Source of the DNA: Metabacillus kandeliae
GTDB taxonomy: Bacteria; Bacillota; Bacilli; Bacillales; Bacillaceae
Reading direction: 5' to 3'
Length of the DNA: 64,000 nucleotides
Assembly: GCF_021166585.1 (NCBI RefSeq)
Contig: NZ_JAJOZE010000007.1
Span: 90,381 to 154,380, forward strand
Shown one piece after another: positions 49,332 through 58,859 of the stretch. The position numbers and the translations under genes were made by a program. Below the pieces are notes generated by a model. The model was not told where the DNA came from. It worked only from the letters and a program-made list of their open reading frames with translations, and did no database searches. Positions within the stretch are counted from its first letter, which is position 1. Every line of letters starts with the position of its first letter.

Positions 49332-50576
49332 TTGAAAAAAGCACCAGTATTTTTTCTCGTGCTCGTCCTGCTTGGAGGATTGCTTTCAGGGTGTTCACTG
49401 TCAGCAGGCAAAGCGGCTGCTAGTGATAAGAATTTCACCATCTGGGTGCCCTTTTCCGGTCCCGACGGTCCGAAGTTCGAGGAAATTGTCAAAGCTTTTA
49501 ACAGCAGCAGCAGCGGCTATCATGCTGATTTGCAGATCATTCCATCCTCTGAATACTACAAAATGGTCAACTTGACGCTGAGTTCAAAAAATAATCTGCC
49601 TGATTTAATGATTCTTCACGCTGACCGCATTGTTGATTATGCCTCAAAGGACTTGCTTTTAAGCGCGGACAAACTGACGAAAAACAGCAAAATCAGTGAC
49701 AGTGACTATCATCCGATGGCTCTTAAAGCTTCTACCGTAAATGGCGTTAGATACGGAATTCCTCTTGATATTCATCCGCTTATGTTTTATTGGAACAAAG
49801 ACTCTTTTAAAAAAGCTGGCTTAGATCCGGACAGACCTCCTAAAAACCAGCAGGAATTTTTGGAATATGCAAAAAAATTAACAGATCCCAAAACAGGGCA
49901 GTACGGTTTTGCTGTTCCTACTGTGGGAACACAGCCGTTTTTATTCCAAACTCTGCTTTCCCAAAACGGCGGCACGCTGTTCAGCAATGGCAAGTTCCGC
50001 TATACATCGAAAGAAGCCGTTAAAACTCTTGCATTTGAAAAGGACTTAATTTATAAAGACAAAGTTTCTCCAAGCGGTCTGGCGATTGACGGCGATCTGA
50101 AGCTTTTTCTGCAAGGAAAAAACGCGATGCATTTTAATGGTCCATGGATGCTCAGCCAGTTTGAAGATTCCAAGCTGAATTTCGGTGTAGCGCCTGTTCC
50201 TCAAATAGGCAGCAAATCCTTGAAGGTTTGGGCAAATTCTCATAATTTTGTTGTTCCTAAGAGAAAAGAAGGGGAAAAAATCGCTGCGATTACAAGCTTC
50301 CTTGATTTTGCTGGGAAAAACGGGATGTCGTGGGCAGAATCTGGACAGGCTCCTGCCGCAAAAGCGGTTTATACAAGCAAGGAGTTTAACAAACTGAACC
50401 AGCAGCCAAAAGTAGCTCAGTCCTTCGATTTTGCGGAATACCCGCCGCAGGTTGAAAACTGGGGGCAAATTTCAGACTTTTTATTCCAGGAGGTGAATCT
50501 CGTTCTGCTTGATAAAAAAGAACCGCGTGAGGCATTAAAGGATGCGGAAAGAAAAGCAGAGCAGTACCAGCGATAA
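49332..50576 (+). CDS. Sugar-binding lipoprotein of ABC transporter
   Basis: 414 residues. Signal peptide with lipobox LSGC (Cys about 21), then a family 1 solute-binding fold (FTIWVPFSGPDGPKFEEIVKAF). TTG start with AGGAGGGAG. A cre-like sequence GTGAAAACGCTTAA (49301-49314) lies just upstream, one base off consensus at the C position. First gene of a binding protein, two permeases and glycosidase operon. Confidence 0.9.
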   Translation: MKKAPVFFLVLVLLGGLLSGCSLSAGKAAASDKNFTIWVPFSGPDGPKFEEIVKAFNSSSSGYHADLQIIPSSEYYKMVNLTLSSKNNLPDLMILHADRIVDYASKDLLLSADKLTKNSKISDSDYHPMALKASTVNGVRYGIPLDIHPLMFYWNKDSFKKAGLDPDRPPKNQQEFLEYAKKLTDPKTGQYGFAVPTVGTQPFLFQTLLSQNGGTLFSNGKFRYTSKEAVKTLAFEKDLIYKDKVSPSGLAIDGDLKLFLQGKNAMHFNGPWMLSQFEDSKLNFGVAPVPQIGSKSLKVWANSHNFVVPKRKEGEKIAAITSFLDFAGKNGMSWAESGQAPAAKAVYTSKEFNKLNQQPKVAQSFDFAEYPPQVENWGQISDFLFQEVNLVLLDKKEPREALKDAERKAEQYQR

Positions 50577-50600
50577 TTCATCAGAAAGAGGTGAGAAGTT

Positions 50601-51503
50601 ATGCAGGAAACGAAACGTTCGAAGTTCACATCCTTTTTGTTTGTCCTGCCGTACCTGGCAGTGTTCATTTTGTTTTTGCTCGTTCCGCTTCTATATGGTG
50701 TATACATCAGCTTTTTTGACTGGGATCTTCTTGGAGCCGAACACCCTTTTCTTGGATTTCGGAACTATGCCAAAATCTTTGATCCAAGCACGTACTTTCA
50801 CTCCGTTTTTATTAATGGACTTGTGAATACCTTGCAGTTTGTTCTTTACTCTGTTCCATGTCTTGTAATTGGAGGACTGCTGCTTGCGCTTCTTGTCCAG
50901 CAGCTTCCGGATAAGCTGAAAGGGCTCTTCAGAACATTGTTTTTTATCTCTTACAGCATTTCAGTATCCGTTATTGCTGTGCTATGGCTGTGGCTTCTTG
51001 ATACCAACTCAGGGTTTGTTAATTTTTTATTTTCAAAAATCGGGCTTGATCCGGTTGGTTGGCTGACAGAGCTTCCGTATGCCTGGGTATCAATTGTGGC
51101 TGCGACCGTTTGGTGGACGGTTGGATTTAATATGATTATTTTTATCAATGCACTGAATGAAGTGCCTGAAGAGCTTTATGAAGCAGGCTCGGTGGATGGA
51201 GCAAGCGGGTGGCAGAAATTCACAAGCATTACCCTTCCTTCTATCCGTCCTGTCATGCTGTTCGTGCTGATTACTTCGACAATTGCTTCATTTAATATTT
51301 ATGGACAGCCGTACTTGATGACAAGAGGCGGACCAGGAACCTCGACGAAGGTGCTGCTTATGGAAATTGTCGATCAGGCGTTTGTCCAAAGAAAGCTCGG
51401 TATGGCCTCTGCCATGGCGATTCTGATGTCGCTGATTATGATTGTCATTTCTATTATTCAATTCAGGCTGACAAGGGATAAAGAAGGGGCTGATGCATCT
51501 TGA
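50601..51503 (+). CDS. Sugar ABC transporter permease, MalF type
   Basis: 300 residues, six membrane segments, EAA loop LYEAGSVDGASGWQKF near residue 195. AAAGAGGTGAG precedes the ATG. The stop TGA overlaps the next start. Confidence 0.9.
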   Translation: MQETKRSKFTSFLFVLPYLAVFILFLLVPLLYGVYISFFDWDLLGAEHPFLGFRNYAKIFDPSTYFHSVFINGLVNTLQFVLYSVPCLVIGGLLLALLVQQLPDKLKGLFRTLFFISYSISVSVIAVLWLWLLDTNSGFVNFLFSKIGLDPVGWLTELPYAWVSIVAATVWWTVGFNMIIFINALNEVPEELYEAGSVDGASGWQKFTSITLPSIRPVMLFVLITSTIASFNIYGQPYLMTRGGPGTSTKVLLMEIVDQAFVQRKLGMASAMAILMSLIMIVISIIQFRLTRDKEGADAS

Positions 51504-52324
51504 TGAAGAAAAAATGGCCGTTCGTACTGATTGCCGCAGTTCTTGGCATCCTCTTCATTTTTCCGATGGTTTGGATGGTCTCCACATCCTTTAAAGGAGA
51601 TACGGAAGCACTGACAAGCATGAATTTATTCCCAAAGGATTTTTCTTTTGAAAATTATGTATACAGCCTGTTCGGAAAAGGCTTGAACGTTCCAATTTTA
51701 AGGTGGCTGTTTAATTCCATTTTTGCCGGTGCTGCAGGATCATTGATTGTCGTTTTCATCGATGCGATGGCTGCTTATGCATTGGCGCGTCTGAACTTTC
51801 CATTTAAAAAGTTTTTGCTTGCCATGTTTATCAGCACTCTGATGATCCCGTGGGTCATCACGTTTATCCCGCTCTACCTTCAATTTGGAAACATGGGACT
51901 GCTGAATACTTATGCTGCTTTAATTTTTCCGTACACTTCGAACGCCTTTGGTGTGTTTTTGCTGTATCAGTTTTTTCGCGGCTTTCCGAAAGCGCTTGAA
52001 GAAGCAGCTGTACTTGATGGGGCCAACAAATGGCAGGTATTTATTAAAATTGTTGTTCCTTCTGCAAAACCGATTATGTGGACGCTTGGCATTTTCACCT
52101 TCATGACAATATATAACGATTTCTTATGGCCGCTTGTAGCCATGAACTCTCTTGAGCTTCGGACAATTACAACAGGCATTGCCATTATGCAGCAGGGAAG
52201 CTTTGTTTCTTCTTATGGAAAGCTTATGGCGCTGACCACCCTTGCCACTTTGCCGATGGCCGCAGTTTTCCTTATCGGACAGAGGCAGTTTATTAAAGGC
52301 ATTACTCAATCCGGCATTAAGTAA
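51503..52324 (+). CDS. Sugar ABC transporter permease, MalG type
   Basis: 273 residues, six membrane segments, EAA loop LEEAAVLDGANKWQVF near residue 165. I take the ATG in TGATG at 51503 (coupled to the previous stop); a TTG at 51500 is possible. No ATPase gene in the operon. Confidence 0.9.
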   Translation: MKKKWPFVLIAAVLGILFIFPMVWMVSTSFKGDTEALTSMNLFPKDFSFENYVYSLFGKGLNVPILRWLFNSIFAGAAGSLIVVFIDAMAAYALARLNFPFKKFLLAMFISTLMIPWVITFIPLYLQFGNMGLLNTYAALIFPYTSNAFGVFLLYQFFRGFPKALEEAAVLDGANKWQVFIKIVVPSAKPIMWTLGIFTFMTIYNDFLWPLVAMNSLELRTITTGIAIMQQGSFVSSYGKLMALTTLATLPMAAVFLIGQRQFIKGITQSGIK

Positions 52325-52335
52325 GGAGGATGAAA

Positions 52336-53583
52336 ATGAGCCGTCAGCGAGATGAAGCTCTAAAGCATAAATTAAACTTGGAAAAATTTCATTTTGCCGT
52401 AGGCATTGAAGATACTTTTGTCACACAGACAGAAAAAGGGGAGCGCCCTCTTGATGAATATGAATTAACAGGGCATTACGAGCAGTGGGAGGAGGACTTG
52501 AATCTCGCAAAATCCACTGGCGCTTCTATGATCAGGTATGGCATACCATGGCATAGAATAGAAGAAACAGAGGGAGAATTTCAGTGGGGCTGGACCGATC
52601 AGGTTATGAATTATTTCGAGAGAAATCCAGACTTTGAGCCGATTATTGATTTTATTCATTACGGAACGCCAAAATGGATGAAAAAAGAGTTCCTGCATCC
52701 TGAATTTCCAGAGTATGCTGCCCGTTTTGCGAGGGAGTTTTTCAAAAGATACAAGCATGTGAGCTTTTTTACCCCTTTAAATGAACCTTATGTGAATGCA
52801 GAATACTGCGGTTGGATTGGCAAATGGCCTCCTTACCGGACAGGTCTCAAAGGATTCAGCGAGTTGATGGTGCAGCTTGGAAAGGGAATCATCAGAATAG
52901 AAGAAGAAGTAAAAGATGTAAGACCTGAAAGCATTGCTGTTCATGTGGATGCGACAAAGCGTTACATACCTGAAAATTCATCACTTGAAGAAGATGTTCT
53001 CCTCAATACAGAGATATCCATGTTTTCTTGGGAAATGATTCAGGGCAGGCTTGGGGGAAACCCTGTTCTCCTCCCGTTGATTCAGGCACATGGAGTATCA
53101 GATGAGCAGATAAAGTGGTTTGAACAGCGGAAAATAACGCCTGATATAATCGGCATAAACTATTACCCGCAGTTCAGCGTTCACGATGTTAAAAAGGGGA
53201 TGGACGGTCAATCGGAGCTGCCGCATCGAATGGGGGATGCATCAGATCTTATCGCCATTGCCGATCGTTTTTTCAGCCGTTACACCAGGCCTGTTTTTAT
53301 AACTGAAACAAGCTTCAGAGGTTCAGAGAATGAAAGAATCCAATGGCTGAAATCTTGTGCTGCAGCGGTCAAAGCGGCAAGGCAGCAGGGGAAAAAGCTG
53401 ATTGGCTGCACATGGTTTCCCTTTTATGATCTAGTGGACTGGGAATACAGAACTTCAGGCAAAACAGCGGAGGAAGAGCTGCTTCCGTTTGGCCTCTACA
53501 CACTAAACCAGCAAAATGGAAAGATGCAGAGAGTCAGGAATGAAGTTTGTGCAGAGTTTGAGAGAACGATGAAAGATTTTTAA
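52336..53583 (+). CDS. Glycoside hydrolase family 1 protein
   Basis: 415 residues, a TIM-barrel retaining glycosidase. Acid/base Glu150 in FTPLNEPYV and nucleophile Glu324 in FITETS. The nucleophile context is TETS, not the usual TENG, so it lies outside the common 6-phospho-beta-glucosidase group. No signal peptide: it would hydrolyse an imported glycoside in the cytoplasm. AAGGAGG is 7 nt before ATG 52336; the ATG at 52330 is too close. Last gene of the ABC operon. Confidence 0.85.
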   Translation: MSRQRDEALKHKLNLEKFHFAVGIEDTFVTQTEKGERPLDEYELTGHYEQWEEDLNLAKSTGASMIRYGIPWHRIEETEGEFQWGWTDQVMNYFERNPDFEPIIDFIHYGTPKWMKKEFLHPEFPEYAARFAREFFKRYKHVSFFTPLNEPYVNAEYCGWIGKWPPYRTGLKGFSELMVQLGKGIIRIEEEVKDVRPESIAVHVDATKRYIPENSSLEEDVLLNTEISMFSWEMIQGRLGGNPVLLPLIQAHGVSDEQIKWFEQRKITPDIIGINYYPQFSVHDVKKGMDGQSELPHRMGDASDLIAIADRFFSRYTRPVFITETSFRGSENERIQWLKSCAAAVKAARQQGKKLIGCTWFPFYDLVDWEYRTSGKTAEEELLPFGLYTLNQQNGKMQRVRNEVCAEFERTMKDF

Positions 53584-53623
53584 AAAAACCGGCCCTCTGC
53601 TAATCAGAGCGGCCGGTTTTTTA
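53584..53623. terminator. Bidirectional terminator
   Basis: AAAAACCGGCC-CTCTG and CAGAG-c-GGCCGGTTTTTT, between the convergent GH1 and symporter genes. Confidence 0.85.
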
Positions 53624-53630
53624 AAGATTG

Positions 53631-55109
53631 CTATAGAGCCTTCTTTTCTTTAAATTCCGTTCCAGCCGACTGGTTTTTTGTAAGGGCTGAAACGCCAAAT
53701 AGGACAATTAGGTTGATGATTAAAGCAACAATCCCAATATTCAGATCTTTTACGGCCTGCGGGAGAGCAGGGAACAGCTGTCCGAGAGAGGAACCGGCAA
53801 TTGTCGTTATAGCCACAACAGCGACGCCAGCTAGAATTCCAGCAAATGCCCCTTGCTTGGTCACAATCGGTGTTTTCCCAAGGCTTAGAAGCAAGGCAGG
53901 GAACAGCTGTGTTACAAGACTGTAGCCCATCAAAAGCAGCGCCGCAATTGTATTTCCTCCATTAAAGGTAAAAAAGACAGCAATCAGCGCAATGACCGGT
54001 ACAAGGTATTTAGCAGTTGAAGCCACTTGCTTTTCACTTGCAGAAGGAACAATCACTTTAAAGACATTTTTAGCAAATAGTGTTGCTGACGCCATTAGCA
54101 TCATCGAACCTGGCACAAGTGCCGTCAATAGCCCGGCAGCCCCGATCAATCCAATCATCCAGGGGTCAAAGGTTTGAATCGAAAGCCTGAATAAAGAAAG
54201 ATCCGCATCTGTCCCCTGCAGGCCAGGTACTTTTACGATGGCTGCAAAGCCTATGAAAAGGACGAGCACTAGTACAATGGAATAAAGCGGCATAAATACG
54301 GCATTCTTTCGAAACACCTTTGGATTGTTTGCTGTGTAAACAGAGGCAAAGGTGTGCGGCCACATATAGTAGCCAAAAACCGTCAAAATCACAGTAGAGA
54401 TAAACCAGCTTGTGCTCATCCCGGACTTAGGAAGAATTAAAAAATCAGGCTTTGCCTGCTGAACAGCTTCAAACATAGGCTGTATCCCGCCAAAATGATG
54501 GATGGGAAGATAGATGCCAAGGAAAACCACTACACCCAATATCAAAATATCCTTAAGAACTGCTGTCCAGGCTGAGCCGTGAATGCCTGAAATCATGACA
54601 TAAAGAGTAATGGCGATCAGTCCTGTCCATACTGCAGCAGCGGGAGGAATCGCGCCATAAGATGCCTCTGAAACAATAATACCAAGCCCTTTCAGCTGCA
54701 GCACAAGGTAAGGAATCAGCGCTGTAACGCCAACAAAAGATACTAAAATGCCGAGTGCAGGACTATCGTATTTTTTAACGAAAAAATCGGGCTGTGATAA
54801 CAGCTTGTGCTTTTTTGCATATTTCCACACTGGGGGAAGAAGCCAGTATGACAGCACGTAGGCAAGCGTCCCGTAAACCAGGATATAAAGAGCTGGACCT
54901 CCTTTTCCGTATGCCCAGCCGCTTCCTCCAAGAAACGTAAAGGTGGTATAAATTTCTCCTGCCATCAACAGAAAAACGAAGATCGTTCCAAAACCTCTTC
55001 CGCCAACAGACCATTGTTCCAAGTCCATGTCTTTTCCGCGTTTGGCTTTTATCCCCAAAAATAAGGACACCACGAGGAAAAAGAGGAGGATCATAAGTGA
55101 GATAATCAT
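53631..55109 (-). CDS. yhjB: Sodium:solute symporter, YhjB-like
   Basis: 492 residues, 13 membrane segments, SSS family (GGRGFGTIFVFLLMAGEIYTT near 40, FTFNGGNTIAALLLMGYSL near 375). It resembles B. subtilis YhjB, which is also paired with a DUF3311 protein. AAGGAGG before the ATG; start overlaps the DUF3311 stop (ATGA). With the M20 gene upstream, the substrate may be an N-acyl amino acid or peptide derivative (inference). Confidence 0.85.
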   Translation of the reverse strand: MIISLMILLFFLVVSLFLGIKAKRGKDMDLEQWSVGGRGFGTIFVFLLMAGEIYTTFTFLGGSGWAYGKGGPALYILVYGTLAYVLSYWLLPPVWKYAKKHKLLSQPDFFVKKYDSPALGILVSFVGVTALIPYLVLQLKGLGIIVSEASYGAIPPAAAVWTGLIAITLYVMISGIHGSAWTAVLKDILILGVVVFLGIYLPIHHFGGIQPMFEAVQQAKPDFLILPKSGMSTSWFISTVILTVFGYYMWPHTFASVYTANNPKVFRKNAVFMPLYSIVLVLVLFIGFAAIVKVPGLQGTDADLSLFRLSIQTFDPWMIGLIGAAGLLTALVPGSMMLMASATLFAKNVFKVIVPSASEKQVASTAKYLVPVIALIAVFFTFNGGNTIAALLLMGYSLVTQLFPALLLSLGKTPIVTKQGAFAGILAGVAVVAITTIAGSSLGQLFPALPQAVKDLNIGIVALIINLIVLFGVSALTKNQSAGTEFKEKKAL

Positions 55110-55303
55110 TCTGATTCCTCCTTGTTCACTGGATCAAAAAAGTAAATAGTCCCCATAATGAGCGATGTCAGCACAACCCAAAGAATAATCCAAAAAATCA
55201 GGAAGGGCATCCCAAGCACATATGGTTCAACCCGATTAGCAAAGGACAAGCCGCCCAATAAACCAATGAAAGGAAGCAGTGCAAGCATATACAGGCTTTT
55301 CAT
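55106..55303 (-). CDS. yhjC: DUF3311 small membrane protein, YhjC-like
   Basis: 65 residues, two membrane segments (about 3-21 and 32-56). DUF3311 proteins precede SSS transporters and are thought to be small subunits. Both ends overlap neighbouring genes by 4 nt, so the three genes are translationally coupled. Confidence 0.85.
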   Translation of the reverse strand: MKSLYMLALLPFIGLLGGLSFANRVEPYVLGMPFLIFWIILWVVLTSLIMGTIYFFDPVNKEESE

Positions 55304-56490
55304 CCAGCCTCACTGCTGCCGAGCATTTTTATGGCAGCCCTGACAAACATGCTGACTCCATAATCAAGGGCATCTTCATCAACCGTAAATTTCGCATGAT
55401 GGTGGGGGTACGTAATGTTTTTTTCTTTATTTCCAGCGCCTGTGAAAAAGAAGCACCCGTCTGCTTTTTGAAGAAAAGCTGAAAAATCTTCTCCTACCAT
55501 GCTTGGTTTCATTAAGGCTACGCCTTCATTTCCATACAGCTCTTCAGCTGTTTCATGAAGAAACCGGGTGACGCTTTCTTCATTTATGACAGGACGGTAT
55601 CCATATTCATAATCAAATTCGTATTCAGCACCGTGAGCGGACGTAATGCCCTTGATAATGCTTTCCATTTTACCTGGTATGCTTTCTCTCAGTTCCTGGT
55701 TAAAGCTTCTGACCGTTCCGACCATTTTTACTTCATCTGGAAGCACATTGTGAGCTGTTCCGCCCGCGATTTGAGAAACAGAAAGGACCAGTTTTTCTTC
55801 TGTGTCTGTTGTTCTGGAAACGATGTGCTGCAGGTTTGAGATGACCTGTGCCGCGATTACGACACTGTCTATGCAATCGTATGGAAGGCCTGCATGGCCG
55901 CCTCTTCCTTTTACGGTAATTGTAAAGGTATCTGGTGAAGCCATCATTGGTCCATAGATAATTCCGATTTTTCCGGTTTGAAGCGGTGACCAGAGATGAG
56001 TGCCGATTACAGCATCAACTCCTTCCATAACACCTGCTTCCACCATTTCCTCAGCACCGCCGGGTGTCAGCTCTTCAGCATGCTGAAAAAGGAAACGGAT
56101 TTCCCCGGAAAGCTCATCTTTTCTTTCCCAGAGCGCCTTGCACGCACCAAGAAGCATGGCAGCATGTCCATCATGACCGCAAGCATGCATAACGCCTGGC
56201 GTTTTGGAGGCAAAAGGGAAATCATTTTCTTCCTGTATGGGGAGGGCATCAATATCTGCCCGAATGGCAAGCACTTTTCCCGGCTTCTGACCGAAAAGTT
56301 TTGCCATTACACTCGTTTTTGTCGGACGTGAAACCTTAAGATTGCCAAAAGACAGCAATGTATCGTATATAAATTGGGAGGTTTTTTCCTCCTGAAAAGA
56401 AAGCTCCGGGTTTTCGTGGAAATGCCTTCTCCATTTGACGACCTGCTCTTTCTGAGCTTCTCTAGAATGTTCAGCAGAAATCATACTCAT
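55300..56490 (-). CDS. M20 family amidohydrolase
   Basis: 396 residues. Metal-site motifs: VMHACGHDGHAAM near 100, HAEELTPGGAEEM near 140, GTHLW near 165, and the C-terminal HHHAKF near 365; AIRADIDALPI near 70. Members cleave N-acyl amino acids (hippurate, N-acetyl amino acids, IAA conjugates). GGGAG lies 8 nt before ATG 56490; the ATG at 56505 has no site. First gene of an operon with yhjC and yhjB, suggesting import and hydrolysis of an N-acylated compound. Confidence 0.85.
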   Translation of the reverse strand: MSMISAEHSREAQKEQVVKWRRHFHENPELSFQEEKTSQFIYDTLLSFGNLKVSRPTKTSVMAKLFGQKPGKVLAIRADIDALPIQEENDFPFASKTPGVMHACGHDGHAAMLLGACKALWERKDELSGEIRFLFQHAEELTPGGAEEMVEAGVMEGVDAVIGTHLWSPLQTGKIGIIYGPMMASPDTFTITVKGRGGHAGLPYDCIDSVVIAAQVISNLQHIVSRTTDTEEKLVLSVSQIAGGTAHNVLPDEVKMVGTVRSFNQELRESIPGKMESIIKGITSAHGAEYEFDYEYGYRPVINEESVTRFLHETAEELYGNEGVALMKPSMVGEDFSAFLQKADGCFFFTGAGNKEKNITYPHHHAKFTVDEDALDYGVSMFVRAAIKMLGSSEAG

Positions 56491-56785
56491 TTTTTTTGCT
56501 CCCATCTCTTAGGTTTAATGGCAATTATATAAAAATTTTGACTATTTGCAAAGCGGCGGGAATGCCGTCATGCTTCTCCAAATCTTTTCTGCAACGGAAA
56601 AAGAAGGCACTTTGTCATTTTTTTAATGGGATAAAAAGGATTTTATGGATATTTAAAGAATTTATCTATACCTAATTGCGTCCATCAATACTAGTAAAAA
56701 CAGGAATTTTCCCATGCTATGTTGGCTGCTTAAGCGGAAAGCGTTAAACTATTAAGAGGTATTTTTTGCATTGGAGGGGATTTAG

Positions 56786-57595
56786 ATGAAAACATCAGAG
56801 ATAAATTTTGACCAGTTTAAAAAGGTTATTATAGATGAAATGCATCTTTTGGAAACTGAAGGCGGGAAAACCCGCTATTCAGGAGATCTTGCGCCGTGGC
56901 GGAATAACCTGATTGCGATCTATGCGGAAACGGTGCTCCTGGAAGATCAGGAAAGCCAGAAAAAAATCAGGGAATGGGGCGAAGAGTTCGCAGGAAGCTT
57001 AGTAGAAATGGAGCTTCCGCTTGACGCAGCCATCCATGAAGTGCGGTATGCAAGGAAAAAAATCGGCGAGCTGATTAAGGAAGAATCCAAAAAACAGAAT
57101 CTTTCCCTTGATGATTTCTATCAGATCATTTCTTCCTTTGACAGAACTGTGGACCAGGCGATTCAGCTTGTATCCATCAGCTACATGAAAGCATACAAGC
57201 TGCAAATGCAGTCTGCACAGGATGCAGTGGACGAGCTTGCCATCCCGGTCGTTAAAATAGAAGAAGGAACAGGAATCCTCCCGATCGTCGGTGACGTGGA
57301 TACAAGAAGGGCACAGCTGTTAATGTCAACAGCGCTGAATAAAAGCACGGAGCTGCAGCTTGAATATCTGATCATCGATCTTTCAGGTGTGCCTGTTATT
57401 GACACAATGGTTGCACACCAAATTTTTGAGGTTCTTGAAGCACTAAGGATTACAGGTGTAGCCACTAAAATCAGCGGCGTACGCCCTGAACTTGCCATCA
57501 CGATGACGCAGCTCGGCCTGAATTTTAAACAGGTTGATTCTTTCTCAAGTCTGCATCAAGCGATCAAAAGCATTAAAAAAGAAGAACAGCTGTAA
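56786..57595 (+). CDS. RsbR-type stressosome protein (STAS)
   Basis: 269 residues. N-terminal non-haem globin-like sensor part (about 1-140), J-helix, and STAS domain (about 150-265). Thr173 (DTRR) and Thr207 (VIDTMVAHQ) line up with the RsbT phosphorylation sites Thr171 and Thr205 of RsbRA. It would sit in the cytoplasmic stressosome controlling SigB, with YtvA (468-1244). One of several RsbR paralogs; which one is unclear. TTGGAGGGG precedes the ATG. Confidence 0.88.
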   Translation: MKTSEINFDQFKKVIIDEMHLLETEGGKTRYSGDLAPWRNNLIAIYAETVLLEDQESQKKIREWGEEFAGSLVEMELPLDAAIHEVRYARKKIGELIKEESKKQNLSLDDFYQIISSFDRTVDQAIQLVSISYMKAYKLQMQSAQDAVDELAIPVVKIEEGTGILPIVGDVDTRRAQLLMSTALNKSTELQLEYLIIDLSGVPVIDTMVAHQIFEVLEALRITGVATKISGVRPELAITMTQLGLNFKQVDSFSSLHQAIKSIKKEEQL

Positions 57596-57599
57596 ACAG

Positions 57600-57631
57600 G
57601 AAAGCCCAGAGCTGATGCGCTGGGCTTTTTT
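57600..57631 (+). terminator. RsbR gene terminator
   Basis: AAAGCCCAG/CTGGGCTTTTTT. Confidence 0.8.
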
Positions 57632-57701
57632 GGAAGGAATGAAACATTCTTACAGGGCGTATTCTTCCGATAAATTTTTCAGATGATTTTAAAATATTCT
57701 G

Positions 57702-57753
57702 TTGTTTTTCTTTTCAGAATGAAATAGAATTTAAGTGAAGTTAACCGGTTAAC
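57702..57753 (+). promoter_or_regulatory. LacI promoter and operator
   Basis: -35 TTGTTT (57702-57707), 17 nt, -10 TAGAAT (57725-57730), then the perfect palindrome GTTAACCGGTTAAC (57740-57753) just past the likely start site and before the ribosome binding site. Autoregulation of the whole operon is likely. Confidence 0.75.
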
Positions 57754-57764
57754 CAGGAGGGGTT

Positions 57765-58799
57765 ATGAAGAGAAAAATAACCATCAGGGATGTGGCCAAA
57801 CATGCAGGCGTTTCACCTGCTTCTGTATCTTATGTTGTGAATGGCATACCAAAGGTATCCGAAAAAACAAAGAGTAAAATTATGATGGCAATCGAAGAGT
57901 TGAATTACCGGCCTGACTTCACAGCAGTGAGCTTATCTAAAAAACAATCAAAATTAATCGGGATTATGAAAATATGGAATGAAGATGCCCTTTTGCCTGT
58001 CCTGCAGAGCAATCCTTACTACAATGAATTTATCAGCGGAATCGAGTCTGTGACCCGCAAATATGGCTATGACATATTGCTGACAGGAATTGATAGCGCA
58101 GAGGAAAGCGAAGCATGGGTGCACAAAAGAAATCTGGACGGTCTTGTCTTAATGGGTTCATTTCCGGCTGTAGTTCAAAATCTCGCTGTAACAGCTGACA
58201 TTCCGATCGTGCTTGTCGATTATTATGAGAAAAACAGCAGCAGCTTTCACACCATTAATATCGCAGATGAAGAAGGCGGCTATGCTGCCACAAAACATTT
58301 GCTTGAGCTTGGCCACCGTGATGTTGCGGTAGCTTTGACCAATATTCAGAAAAGCCCTGTAGACTATCAGCGGTTTCTTGGCTATAAAAGGGCTTTGGCA
58401 GAATACCATATTCCTTTCAGGGAAGAATTGGTGTTTAACAGCAACAGTCATTTGTTTCAGGCGAGCATTGAAACTGGCAATGACATTTTAAATTCAGGAG
58501 AAAAAATTACGGCTGTGTTTTCCACTTCTGATACCTTAAGCTTGGGAATTATGAGAACGCTCACATCAAGAGGTCTTGTCATTCCAAAAGATCTGTCGAT
58601 TGTAGGCTTTGATGACTTGAGCGTCAGTCAGTATCTCACCCCGAGTTTGAGCACGGTCAGACAGGATATTTTCAAAAAAGGGCAGATAACAGCTAAAATG
58701 ATATTTAGGGCAATGGAAAGTGAGCAAGTTCAGCCGCTGAAGGAAATTTTGCCGGTTGAGCTGGTTGTCAGGGAATCTTCTTCAGCTTATGCAATTTGA
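57765..58799 (+). CDS. LacI family transcriptional regulator
   Basis: 344 residues. LacI HTH at 1-50 (TIRDVAKHAGVSPASVSYVVNG) and a periplasmic-binding-protein-like sensor domain (from about 63). AGGAGGGG precedes the ATG. It heads an operon with thuA, two Gfo/Idh genes and an isomerase, and a LacI-type palindrome lies at its own promoter, so a sugar or sugar derivative should be the inducer. Confidence 0.88.
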   Translation: MKRKITIRDVAKHAGVSPASVSYVVNGIPKVSEKTKSKIMMAIEELNYRPDFTAVSLSKKQSKLIGIMKIWNEDALLPVLQSNPYYNEFISGIESVTRKYGYDILLTGIDSAEESEAWVHKRNLDGLVLMGSFPAVVQNLAVTADIPIVLVDYYEKNSSSFHTINIADEEGGYAATKHLLELGHRDVAVALTNIQKSPVDYQRFLGYKRALAEYHIPFREELVFNSNSHLFQASIETGNDILNSGEKITAVFSTSDTLSLGIMRTLTSRGLVIPKDLSIVGFDDLSVSQYLTPSLSTVRQDIFKKGQITAKMIFRAMESEQVQPLKEILPVELVVRESSSAYAI

Positions 58800-58859
58800 T
58801 AATCAAGCTGATAGATTAATACATAGATAGACAAATTGAAAAAGGGATGGTGCAGAAAA

